The notes: a model not told the origin generated them from the sequence alone. A stretch of 19,557 bases of DNA from an uncultured Eubacteriales bacterium (GCA_900555785.1 USMO01000009.1:1-19557), one strand, 5' to 3'; positions 6,929 through 13,781 are shown, numbered from the stretch's first letter. A program made the numbers and translations.

Positions 6929-7843
6929 ATGAAAGACATCGTTACAATTCAAATCAGCAAATTCTTAACAAACGAATATGTGGAACAAATTGCTCAAAAT
7001 CAATGGAAAGCATTAACCCCACAGTTTACAAACCGATCGAGACAGTATATCTTCGACGAGCTTGTCAATAGCAACGATTGCTTTGGGGTAATTGCCACCA
7101 CTGCAAAAAATCAAATTATCGGCAGAATTCATTGTGTGAGAAATGAAAACAATCCTCATCTTTGGTATTATGGTGACTTGTTTGTGATTCCGGAATACAG
7201 AAGAAGAGGAATAGCAAAACAAATGATTCACGCGGCGACAAATCACTTATCCGAAATGGGAGCAACAACACTTCGGTGTTATGTCAAGCCCGACAATATT
7301 CCAAGTCGCAACCTTCAAATGTCATTATGTTTTTCAGAAAAGCCATTTGAATCGTTTAATGATTTCATAAATAACGGTGAAATCATGTATGAATTAGACA
7401 TTCCAAACTCTTTAACTATTATCCCGGCAACAAAAAATGAGGCATATTTTGTGAGAATTCTGTTTGCTCAAAACAAAGATATTTTGAATTTCGGAAACAT
7501 ATCTCTAAGCGAATGGAGGGAATTTCTTTCTGTCGAAGATCCGGATGAAAAGCATTTTTTAGTATGCAAGGGTGCAATGCCTATCGCTTACATGAAAATT
7601 AATGGATTGCTGAATACGGATATAGCCTGGGTATCGATGTTATTTGTTGCAAAAGATTTCCAACGCCAAGGAATTGGATCTTTTGCGCTGAATTATGCGG
7701 AGCAATATGTTAAGGGGCTCGGATTTAATACGATTAATATCCAAACCGATAAAGAAAATATTGCAGCCATAAATTGTTATTCCAATTCCGGATATCGAAT
7801 TTATGAGCAAAATTCGAAAGTCAAGTTTAGTAAACTGCTATAA
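6929..7843 (+). CDS. Tandem-GNAT N-acetyltransferase
   Basis: The product is 304 aa with two GNAT domains. The N-terminal domain (about 5-155) has DLFVIPEYRRRGIAKQMIHAA, where RRRGIA at 91-96 is the acetyl-CoA pyrophosphate loop. The C-terminal domain (about 160-304) has MLFVAKDFQRQGIGSFALNYAE, with QRQGIG at 245-250, and ends with the typical DKENIAAINCYSNSGYRIYE. Both loops look intact, although the first domain departs from consensus in its second half. The acceptor is unknown. The leader ORF and attenuator upstream suggest inducible protection against a ribosome-targeting antibiotic that can be acetylated (inference, not identity). The ATG at 6929 has a modest AGAGGT site upstream. Codon use is strongly AT-biased compared with all neighbours, a sign of transfer. 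Confidence 0.88.
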   Translation: MKDIVTIQISKFLTNEYVEQIAQNQWKALTPQFTNRSRQYIFDELVNSNDCFGVIATTAKNQIIGRIHCVRNENNPHLWYYGDLFVIPEYRRRGIAKQMIHAATNHLSEMGATTLRCYVKPDNIPSRNLQMSLCFSEKPFESFNDFINNGEIMYELDIPNSLTIIPATKNEAYFVRILFAQNKDILNFGNISLSEWREFLSVEDPDEKHFLVCKGAMPIAYMKINGLLNTDIAWVSMLFVAKDFQRQGIGSFALNYAEQYVKGLGFNTINIQTDKENIAAINCYSNSGYRIYEQNSKVKFSKLL

Positions 7844-7872
7844 GTGCTTTTACCACCCATACGCGGGACTTC

Positions 7873-7917
7873 GCTTTTGTGTCCACAAAAGCAGTGCTTG
7901 TCAGGAAAATTGACAAG
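7873..7917 (+). repeat. Two small inverted repeats downstream of the GNAT gene
   Basis: GCTTTTGTG (7873-7881) pairs with CACAAAAGC (7884-7892), and CTTGTCA (7897-7903) pairs with TGACAAG (7911-7917). They lie between the GNAT stop codon and its probable terminator. They may be RNA 3' structures or element-end repeats; nothing decides between these. Confidence 0.4.
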
Positions 7918-7963
7918 TCACATATGAACATATAAAAATGCTCATCACCTCCCGACAGTATGT

Positions 7964-7998
7964 AAAAGGAGTACGAACAAATCATCCGTACTCCTTTT
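7964..7998 (+). terminator. Probable terminator of the GNAT transcript
   Basis: A perfect 12-bp stem, AAAAGGAGTACG (7964-7975) with CGTACTCCTTTT (7987-7998), closes an 11-nt loop. The 3' arm itself ends in four T residues. It lies about 120 nt after the GNAT stop codon. Confidence 0.6.
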
Positions 7999-8038
7999 GT
8001 GTTTCGGCAGGTAAAACCTGCTTTATGGAAGGCACCCC

Positions 8039-8070
8039 TTGGGGCACCTGCGATAAAGCCGGTGTCCCAA
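8039..8070 (+). repeat. 32-nt palindromic repeat, copy 2
   Basis: This is a direct copy of 6666-6697 with two substitutions (A to C and C to T in the right arm), which leave one mismatch and one G-T wobble in the stem. No T tract follows, so it is unlikely to terminate well. The 25 nt before it (from about 8014, CCTGCTTTATGGAAGG then CACCCC) look like a diverged inverted copy of the same sequence. Confidence 0.75.
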
Positions 8071-8100
8071 ACGGTTTCATAACTTTTGACACAGTGTCGG

Positions 8101-8292
8101 TTGAATGCATATCTTCACGACATCGACATCACGGCGAAGGAAAAGGTGCGGTTGATCACCGCTCAGCTCGCCAAATCCCGTGGTATTGATGAAAATCTGA
8201 AAGCTGCCGATGCGCTTGAATGGGTGGCGTAGATGAATTCCTGTATGCTTACCGCCGAGGAAATCGTTATGCGTGAGGTCATCTACCGATAA
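8101..8292 (+). pseudogene. tnpV: C-terminal remnant of a TnpV-type transposon protein
   Basis: Reading from 8101, the frame gives LNAYLHDIDITAKEKVRLI, then TAQLAKSRGIDENLKAADALEWVA, a TAG stop at 8230-8232, then MNSCMLTAEEIVMREVIYR and TAA at 8290-8292. The pattern LNxxLxxID, LKAxxxLEWV.xMN and AEEIVxxEVIY matches my recollection of TnpV proteins of Tn4451-like clostridial elements. The N-terminal half is missing, there is no start codon or ribosome-binding site, and the in-frame TAG replaces the residue before MN. The gene is therefore broken. It points to a former mobilisable element next to the acetyltransferase. Confidence 0.65.
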
Positions 8293-8410
8293 AAAAACGG
8301 ACGCTGTCTGAACAAGTAAGCGAATCATTAGACTCTTGCCTGCTGACAGCACCTTGAGCGAAGTGAATAACATTGAAGTCAACCGCACAAATAAGCACTC
8401 TGATAAACAC

Positions 8411-8446
8411 AGCTGCCCGATCGTGAAAAGTCGGGTGGCTTTTGTT
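8411..8446 (+). terminator. Terminator-like hairpin in the element remnant
   Basis: AGC-TG-CCCGA (8411-8420) pairs with TCGGG-TG-GCT (8431-8440) across a TG/TG internal mismatch, followed by TTTGTT. It lies about 120 nt after the tnpV remnant. No active gene for it to serve is visible. Confidence 0.38.
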
Positions 8447-8503
8447 ATGAAAGACATCTCTTTTGTACTGCGACGATTCCATTACGTGAAACAGAAAACA
8501 GAG

Positions 8504-8549
8504 AAGCCCGTATCGGTAATGGCTGATACGGGCTTGTCATAGTATTTTT
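8504..8549 (+). terminator. Terminator-like hairpin downstream of the remnant region
   Basis: A perfect 11-bp stem, AAGCCCGTATC (8504-8514) with GATACGGGCTT (8525-8535), has a 10-nt loop. A T run at 8545-8549 follows after 9 nt. It may have ended a transcript of the former mobile element. Confidence 0.48.
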
Positions 8550-8914
8550 CGGATTGCGCTGCTTCAGACCTTCCACCCGGCAGCCTGCTTACGCTCGACT
8601 ACGAACCGACGGTAAAGTCCGTCCACGGTTATTCACACCTTGTACCTGTTTGAATTCTGTCATTTAAGAATTTTTAGGTGTTCCGTATGCTTTTATCCGT
8701 CTAGGATCGTGGTTGACCGGCTTACCTCTGTCGTTCGGAGATCCCGCCTGCTGGCGTCCCTGCGATGAACAGAAGCAAGCCGATCAATCACGATTTTCTG
8801 CATGATACTACCTGCGGACCACCCGCCCTCATCCGTCGCCTGCTGGCGAAAGTGCTTGATTCGTAATACGATTCCGGCTACACAAAAAGTTGTGTAACGC
8901 CCAAGACCTTCCCC
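8550..8914. other. Gene-free stretch, probable mobile-element debris
   Basis: No intact gene is visible on either strand. The minus strand has short open stretches (for example ITVDGLYRRFVVERKQAAGWKV, ending near 8565, and a 36-codon frame starting MQKIVIDRLASVHRRD near 8805). Neither is recognised, and both are cut by stops. The stretch also holds a large imperfect inverted repeat at 8706-8794 and a small hairpin at 8880-8895 (ACACAA/TTGTGT) just beyond the lipoprotein stop. Confidence 0.5.
8706..8794. repeat. Large imperfect inverted repeat
   Basis: The 18-nt arm at 8706-8723 (ATCGTGGTTGACCGGCTT) pairs with 8777-8794 at 16 Watson-Crick positions plus one G-T wobble. A 3x3 internal loop follows, then TCTGT (8727-8731) with ACAGA (8769-8773). 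An inner CGCC-TGCT-GGCG hairpin lies at 8745-8756. The same 12 nt, CGCCTGCTGGCG, recur at 8837-8848. It could be an RNA fold, an origin-of-transfer type palindrome or an element end. Confidence 0.55.
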
Positions 8915-9613
8915 TCAATGATTCCGAAAATAATACAACCCATCAAAGGTTTCGTTGGCGTATTCGGCGGGTGTCATCCAGTGGTCGTCAGAATCCTTCC
9001 AGGCGCCAAGGGCAGCATCGTAGTCGGCAACCGAGTAGCAGTAGCGGTCGCTGCCGCCGTAGTAGGTCAGGGATACATAGCGGCGGGGGACCAGGCTGCT
9101 CCCTTGCCAGGAATACGCCGTTGCGGTCTCCGTAATCACGTGATAGGTTTTTCCGGATGCGGTGTCGTATTCGGTCTGGTCCTCCCGGTTGAAGCCGAAT
9201 ACCAACTCCTGGCGCGCGTCAACTGCAAGGTTGGCTTTCTTTTCAAACTCCGCGCTGACCCGGTAGCTCCCGTCCGATTGCTGCAGGAAAACCTGTTCGA
9301 TCGTCACATCGTCCTCGCTGGTGATGGCAAGAATCAGATCGTTCCTGCCGTCAAAATTGATGTCCAGAACGCGCAGACCGTAGGTCCCGCCGCGCTCACC
9401 GACGGTCCGGTCGGCATAGACCCGCTCCTGCCAAATTTCCTCGCCGTCAACGGAGACCGAGAGGTAGTTTGCCCGCCCGTTGCCGCCGAGCACCGAAACG
9501 GTCCGGTCCCCATCAGCAACCGAATAGAGCAGCTCCCGCTTTGCGCAGGAGGGGAGCGTCAGCAAAAGCGCCGCAAGCGCCAGGCACAGGCAGATTCGTC
9601 TTGTTTTCATCAT
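8915..9613 (-). CDS. Putative lipoprotein with acidic DxNxDGxxD motif
   Basis: The product is 232 aa. The N-terminus MMKTRRICLCLALAALLLTL, followed by PSC, is a lipoprotein signal peptide with lipobox LPSC, so C23 would be lipidated and the protein held on the outer face of the membrane. Residues 84-92 (DINFDGRND) resemble the acidic metal-binding loops of FG-GAP/XAC2610-like beta domains. The remainder is beta-rich with many Tyr and Asp residues. No enzyme motif is seen. Two adjacent ATGs (9613 and 9610) follow AAAGGA; the second is slightly better spaced. The open frame continues upstream into rnpB, but that extension is discarded. The gene starts only 14 nt beyond the rnpB terminator, with no promoter of its own visible. 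The function is unknown. Confidence 0.8.
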   Translation of the reverse strand: MMKTRRICLCLALAALLLTLPSCAKRELLYSVADGDRTVSVLGGNGRANYLSVSVDGEEIWQERVYADRTVGERGGTYGLRVLDINFDGRNDLILAITSEDDVTIEQVFLQQSDGSYRVSAEFEKKANLAVDARQELVFGFNREDQTEYDTASGKTYHVITETATAYSWQGSSLVPRRYVSLTYYGGSDRYCYSVADYDAALGAWKDSDDHWMTPAEYANETFDGLYYFRNH

Positions 9614-9627
9614 CGTATCCTTTCTAT

Positions 9628-9651
9628 GAAAAATCCCCCGCAGGGCGGGGG
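9628..9651 (-). terminator. Intrinsic terminator of rnpB
   Basis: On the minus strand CCCCCGC (9651-9645) pairs with GCGGGGG (9641-9635) around a CCT loop, followed by ATTTTTC. It directly abuts the mature 3' end of RNase P RNA and lies 14 nt before the lipoprotein start codon. Confidence 0.87.
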
Positions 9652-10000
9652 CAGCTTCGTCTGTAAGCCGGGTTCTGTCTTGAACGGTCATCAATCTCTG
9701 CGTTCCGTCGCCGAAACGCTCCGGGAGAACTCCCGTGCCGCCCCCGACGATATGCCGGACAAGCCGTCCTTGGGGTGTTGCTTCGGATAGGGTTTACAGC
9801 GGACTCATGTTACCATGAGAACGGGTGAGCTTTTACCTCGCCTTTCCATCCTTACCGCAAAAAGCGGCGGTTTCTTTCTGTTGCACTTTCCCGGCGGTTA
9901 CCCGCGGCTGACGTTATCAGCTATCCTGTCCTGTGAAGCCCGGACTTTCCTCACGGTAATACCTTACGGCAACATACCGCGCGACCGTTCGGCGAAGCTG
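9652..10000 (-). ncRNA. rnpB: RNase P RNA, bacterial type A-like
   Basis: This is the catalytic RNA of RNase P, which removes 5' leaders from pre-tRNAs. On the minus strand the 5' region contains GAGGAAAGTCCGGGCTTC, the universal CRI element. CAACAGAAA then follows (CRII), and GGTAAGGATGGAAAGG comes after it. Near the 3' end is ACAGAACCCGGCTTAC (CRV). The ends GCAGCTTCG and CGAAGCTGC pair as helix P1. The length of about 349 nt is normal. The 5' end is set from the promoter at 10006-10034 and P1, and is accurate to a few bases. The arrangement looks like type A rather than Bacillus type B, in line with clostridia outside the Bacilli. Confidence 0.97.
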
Positions 10001-10005
10001 CATTT

Positions 10006-10034
10006 ATTATACACCAAAAGGCGGATTTTGTCAA
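10006..10034 (-). promoter_or_regulatory. Consensus promoter of rnpB
   Basis: On the minus strand TTGACA (10034-10029) and TATAAT (10011-10006) are separated by 17 nt, a perfect consensus. Transcription would start near 10000-9999, at the first bases of helix P1. Confidence 0.9.
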
Positions 10035-10052
10035 GTAAAAGTGGGAAAAGAA

Positions 10053-10081
10053 TTGACAAACTTCTTTTTTTATGATATAAT
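10053..10081 (+). promoter_or_regulatory. Consensus promoter of the ABC exporter operon
   Basis: TTGACA (10053-10058) and TATAAT (10076-10081) are separated by 17 nt, again a perfect consensus. It is back-to-back with the rnpB promoter, the two -35 elements being only 18 nt apart. Confidence 0.88.
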
Positions 10082-10114
10082 AAACAAACTTATAGACTGA
10101 AGGAGGCGAAGACG

Positions 10115-11902
10115 TTGATCTTTGGCAAACATATCAACCGATACTACCTGCGATACGCTGTGCCGCTGCTGTTGGGACTTGCGGCGCTGATTGCAGTGGA
10201 CTGGTTTCAGTTGGAGATTCCGAAGCTGTACCGCATGGTTATCAACGGTATGAATGACGGCGTGGTGGAGCTGGACGGGGTGACGGTTCCGTTTGATACG
10301 GAGTTCCTGCTGCAAGAGATCTGCCTGCCGCTGTGCGTGGTCATCGGCGTGGTGGTCACCGGGCGGTTTCTGTGGCGTATCTGCATTTTCGGCTCGGCGA
10401 TCCGGGTGGAGACCGACCTGCGCGGACGGATGTTTGACCGTTCCCGCGGGCTTTCCTGCCAGTTCTACCAGACCAACAAGGTCGGCAACCTGATGTCGCT
10501 TTACACCAGCGACCTGGAGACCGTGCAGGACTGTTTTGGCTCGGGGATTCTGATGCTGTTTGACGCCTGCTTTCAGGGCGGGCTTGCCGTCAGCCGGATG
10601 TGGGGCATGAACCGGATGCTGACGCTCCTGTCGCTGATTCCGATCGTGCTGCTGCTCGCAGGCGGCGCGGTGCTGGGGAAGTACCTGCAGAAAAAATGGG
10701 ACCGCCGCCAGCAGGCGTATGCCGATCTTTCGGATTTCGTGCAGGAGAATTTCTCCGGCATTGCGGTCATCAAGGCGTTTGTCAAAGAATCGCTGGAGCT
10801 GATGGCGTTCCGGAAACTGAACAAGCGCAACGAGGTCACCAACGTCGATTACACCCGGCTGTCGGTCCTGCTGCGCATTCTCGTTACGCTGTTTGTCGAG
10901 TCGGTTGTCTGCGTAATCCTCGGCTACGGTGGCTATCTCGTCTGGGCAGGGACCTTCAACGCCGGGCAGCTGATGGAGTTCATCGGTTACTTTACGGCGG
11001 TCGTCTGGCCCGCTATGGCGGTGTCGGAACTGATTGAAATGCACTCGCGCGGAAAAGCATCGCTGGCGCGTATCGGGGAACTGCTGGACACCGAACCGGA
11101 CGTGAAGGACGCGCCGGATGTGGCGCCGATTCCGGAGCCGGTCAGAGGAGAGATCACCTTCTCGCACCTGACCTTCCGCTATCCGGGCGGGGAGCGCGAC
11201 GTACTGCGCGACATCAGCCTGACTATTCCGTCGGGCGAGCGTGTGGGTCTGGTCGGCAAGACCGGCGCGGGCAAGACGACCCTGGTCGATCTGTTGCTCC
11301 GCACCTACAACGTCCCGGACGGTACGGTCTTTCTCGACGGGCACGATGTCAACCGGATTCCGATTCACCAGGTCCGCGCGTCGGCGGCTTACGTCCCGCA
11401 GGACAATTTCCTGTTCAGCGACACCATTGCGAACAACATTGCGTTCGGCGTGGACCACCCGGACCGCGCGGCGGTGGAGCAGGCTGCGGTGCTGGCAGAT
11501 GTGGACGGCAACATCCGGGAGTTCCGCGACGGCTACGACACGGTGCTTGGCGAATGGGGCGTGACCGTTTCGGGCGGTCAGCGGCAGCGCATTTCGATAG
11601 CCCGCGCGCTGATGAAGGACGCGCCGGTTCTGATTCTGGACGATTCGGTCTCGGCGGTTGACACCGACACCGAGCGCGTGATTCTGGATAACCTGCGCCG
11701 CACACGGGAAGGGAAGACCACCATTCTGATCGCGCACCGGATTTCCACGATTGAGCAGATGGACCGGATTGTGTTCCTGGAGGACGGCGAGCTGGTTGCC
11801 ACGGGCACGCACACCGAGCTTTACCGGACCTGCCCTGCATACCGGCGGGCGGTCGACCTGCAAAAGCTGGAAGAGGAAGGAGGGGACTACGCCAATGCAT
11901 GA
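10115..11902 (+). CDS. ABC exporter subunit with degenerate catalytic site (BmrC/TM287-like)
   Basis: The product is 595 aa: a six-helix transmembrane domain (about 1-320) fused to a nucleotide-binding domain. Walker A is GKTGAGKTT (381-389) and the signature is VSGGQ (485-489). Walker B is VLILDD (505-510), where D510 stands in place of the catalytic Glu, and the H-loop is H541. An Asp at that position is typical of the non-hydrolysing site of heterodimeric multidrug exporters such as BmrC of BmrCD (family knowledge). The start is a TTG at 10115, supported by AGGAGG at 10101-10106, 8 nt upstream; no ATG fits as well. It overlaps the next gene by 8 nt, so the two subunits are made together. 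The substrate is unknown; drug or lipid export is typical. Confidence 0.95.
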   Translation: MIFGKHINRYYLRYAVPLLLGLAALIAVDWFQLEIPKLYRMVINGMNDGVVELDGVTVPFDTEFLLQEICLPLCVVIGVVVTGRFLWRICIFGSAIRVETDLRGRMFDRSRGLSCQFYQTNKVGNLMSLYTSDLETVQDCFGSGILMLFDACFQGGLAVSRMWGMNRMLTLLSLIPIVLLLAGGAVLGKYLQKKWDRRQQAYADLSDFVQENFSGIAVIKAFVKESLELMAFRKLNKRNEVTNVDYTRLSVLLRILVTLFVESVVCVILGYGGYLVWAGTFNAGQLMEFIGYFTAVVWPAMAVSELIEMHSRGKASLARIGELLDTEPDVKDAPDVAPIPEPVRGEITFSHLTFRYPGGERDVLRDISLTIPSGERVGLVGKTGAGKTTLVDLLLRTYNVPDGTVFLDGHDVNRIPIHQVRASAAYVPQDNFLFSDTIANNIAFGVDHPDRAAVEQAAVLADVDGNIREFRDGYDTVLGEWGVTVSGGQRQRISIARALMKDAPVLILDDSVSAVDTDTERVILDNLRRTREGKTTILIAHRISTIEQMDRIVFLEDGELVATGTHTELYRTCPAYRRAVDLQKLEEEGGDYANA

Positions 11903-13781
11903 GTATCTGCCGCTTCTGATTGTCGGCGCAACGGTCGGCACCTTTGCCGCAGTCTTCATTCTTGCCTACGCGCTGATGAAAAACAAAAAAGAGGCGATCG
12001 GCTTTGACCGGAAGATGAAGGATTCCGAAATCGTTCGCCGGCTGCTCCGCTACGCGCGGCCTTACTGGCTGAGCTTCGTTTCGGTCGGGCTTCTGATGCT
12101 GTTTTCGATTGCTTATGACATTGCGTCTCCGCTGCTGGTGGGCGAGATTGAGCGCCTGATTCAGAACCGGTTTGAGCTGTCGCGGCTGTGGGCATACATT
12201 GCGGTTTATGCGTCAATCCTGATTCTGTCGCTGGTCAGCACCTATTTTCAGTCGCTGATTCTGCAAAAGACCGGTCAGCGCATCCTTTCCGACCTGCGCG
12301 AGAGCCTGTTTCTGCACATTGAGGGGCTGTCGCACGGGCAGCTGAACGGCATTCCGGTCGGAACGCTGGTCACGCGCATGACCAACGACACGCAGGCGAT
12401 TTCGCAGATGTTCACCAACATCATCGTAAACCTGGTCAAGAATGTGTTTGTGGTGTTCGGCGTGCTGGCGGCGATGCTGATTCTCAACTACGAACTGACG
12501 CTGATGATTCTCTGCTTTGTCCCGTTCATCGTGCTGTTTACGCTGATTTTCCGCAAATTCTCGCGCCGCGCGTATCGCCGCGTCAAAGACGGCACGACTT
12601 CCATCAACATCTTTCTTTCGGAGAACCTTTCCGGCATCAAGCTGACGCAGATTTTCAACCGCGAAGACGCGAAAATGGAGGAATTTGAAGAGCGGAGCCG
12701 CAAGCTGGGCAAAGCCAAGCAGCGGCAGATTCTGGTGTTCAGCATCTTCCGTCCGACGGTTTACATGCTTTACACGGCATCGATTCTCTGCCTGCTGTAT
12801 CTCGGCGGCAGGGGGTACATCCGCAATCTGTCCTTCCTGGGGCAGGTCATCGATTCGGCGACCGTTGTGACCTTCTACATGTACATCTCCAAGTTTTTCA
12901 ACCCGATTCAGAGCCTGGCAGAGCAGTTCAACTGGCTGCAGTCGGCGTTTGCGTCGGCAGAAAAGATTTTCCGCGTGTTTGACCTGCAGCCGGAGGTTGT
13001 GGACGCGCCGGACGCGGTTGACCCGGGCGAGCTGCGCGGCGAGATTGAATTTCGGCACGTGTGGTTCTCCTATCTGCCGGACGAATGGGTGCTGCGCGAT
13101 GTCTCCTTCAAGGTAGAGGCGGGGCAGACCGTTGCGTTTGTCGGTGCAACCGGCGCCGGAAAGTCGACGATTCTGTCGCTTCTTTGCCGCAATTACGACA
13201 TTCAGCGGGGTGAGATTCTGGTTGACGGGATTGACATCCGCAAAATCAAGCTCTCCGCGCTGCGCCGGCAGTTCGGGCAGATGCTGCAGAGTGTTTTCCT
13301 GTTCTCGGGGACGATTCGCTCCAATCTTGCCCTGCGCGACGAGCATTTTACCGACGCGGAGATTATGGAAGCCTGCCGGTATGTCAATGCAGACCGATTC
13401 ATCTTGAAGCTGGATCACGGTTTGGACGAAGAGGTGCGCGAGCGGGGCAACAATTTTTCTGCCGGTCAGCGGCAGCTGTTGTCCTTTGCGCGGACGGTTT
13501 TGCACCGCCCCCGGGTTATGATTCTGGACGAAGCGACTGCAAATATCGACACCGAGACCGAGCAGCTGATTCAGGGTTCGTTGGAGCGGATGCGCAACAT
13601 TGGCACGATGCTGATTGTCGCGCACCGGCTCTCGACCATCCAGCACGCCGACCGGATTATTCTGCTCTCGCACGGCGAAATCAAGGAGCAGGGCACGCAC
13701 CAGGAACTCCTGCACCTTCGCGGTGCCTACTACAAACTCTACACCCTCCAGTTCAGCAAAGAACAGCTGCAACGCGCGTAG
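11895..13781 (+). CDS. ABC exporter subunit with canonical catalytic site (BmrD/TM288-like)
   Basis: The product is 628 aa. An extra N-terminal hydrophobic segment (about 5-28, LPLLIVGATVGTFAAVFILAY) precedes the usual six-helix transmembrane domain. In the nucleotide-binding domain Walker A is GATGAGKST (417-425). The signature is FSAGQ (521-525), with Ala for the usual Gly. Walker B is VMILDE (541-546) with catalytic E546, and the H-loop is H577. The weakened signature here would face the degenerate Walker B of the partner, giving one active and one inactive ATP site, as in BmrCD and TM287/288. The ATG at 11895 follows AAGGAGG at 11877-11883 and overlaps the end of the first subunit. The longer frame reaching back to 11751 is only the other frame of the first gene. 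Confidence 0.95.
   Translation: MHEYLPLLIVGATVGTFAAVFILAYALMKNKKEAIGFDRKMKDSEIVRRLLRYARPYWLSFVSVGLLMLFSIAYDIASPLLVGEIERLIQNRFELSRLWAYIAVYASILILSLVSTYFQSLILQKTGQRILSDLRESLFLHIEGLSHGQLNGIPVGTLVTRMTNDTQAISQMFTNIIVNLVKNVFVVFGVLAAMLILNYELTLMILCFVPFIVLFTLIFRKFSRRAYRRVKDGTTSINIFLSENLSGIKLTQIFNREDAKMEEFEERSRKLGKAKQRQILVFSIFRPTVYMLYTASILCLLYLGGRGYIRNLSFLGQVIDSATVVTFYMYISKFFNPIQSLAEQFNWLQSAFASAEKIFRVFDLQPEVVDAPDAVDPGELRGEIEFRHVWFSYLPDEWVLRDVSFKVEAGQTVAFVGATGAGKSTILSLLCRNYDIQRGEILVDGIDIRKIKLSALRRQFGQMLQSVFLFSGTIRSNLALRDEHFTDAEIMEACRYVNADRFILKLDHGLDEEVRERGNNFSAGQRQLLSFARTVLHRPRVMILDEATANIDTETEQLIQGSLERMRNIGTMLIVAHRLSTIQHADRIILLSHGEIKEQGTHQELLHLRGAYYKLYTLQFSKEQLQRA

Larger units (their letters stand above)
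6698..8292. mobile_element. AT-rich accessory segment, probable remnant of a mobile element
   Basis: Base composition drops abruptly after the prs terminator: 6698-7843 is rich in A and T and in codons such as AAA, AAT and ATT, unlike the GC-rich genes on either side. The segment carries its own promoter, a regulated acetyltransferase gene, a terminator and, beyond the second repeat copy, a tnpV remnant. TnpV proteins are known from Tn4451-type elements of clostridia. No intact recombinase is present, so this is a relic or a passenger cassette. The boundaries are approximate. Confidence 0.42.

Noticed and set aside
7938..8189. An 83-codon frame crossing the GNAT terminator, the second palindromic repeat and the tnpV remnant
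   Set aside because: It consists of hairpin and repeat sequence in a frame different from the tnpV remnant and has no convincing ribosome-binding site.
8336..8542. A 68-codon plus-strand frame after the tnpV remnant
   Set aside because: It spans two terminator-like hairpins, has no recognisable domain and no clear ribosome-binding site.
8706..8794. Integron attC site or group II intron domain
   Set aside because: The outer ends lack the paired RYYYAAC and GTTRRRY cores of attC, and no domain V-like hairpin is evident; only a generic inverted repeat is supported.
8918..9790. A 290-codon plus-strand frame across the lipoprotein and rnpB region
   Set aside because: It runs antisense through a clear lipoprotein gene and into RNase P RNA, so it cannot be a conserved protein gene.
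10070..11959. A long minus-strand frame opposite the first ABC subunit
   Set aside because: The plus strand carries all ABC motifs in order; the antisense frame has shadow-type composition and no ribosome-binding site.
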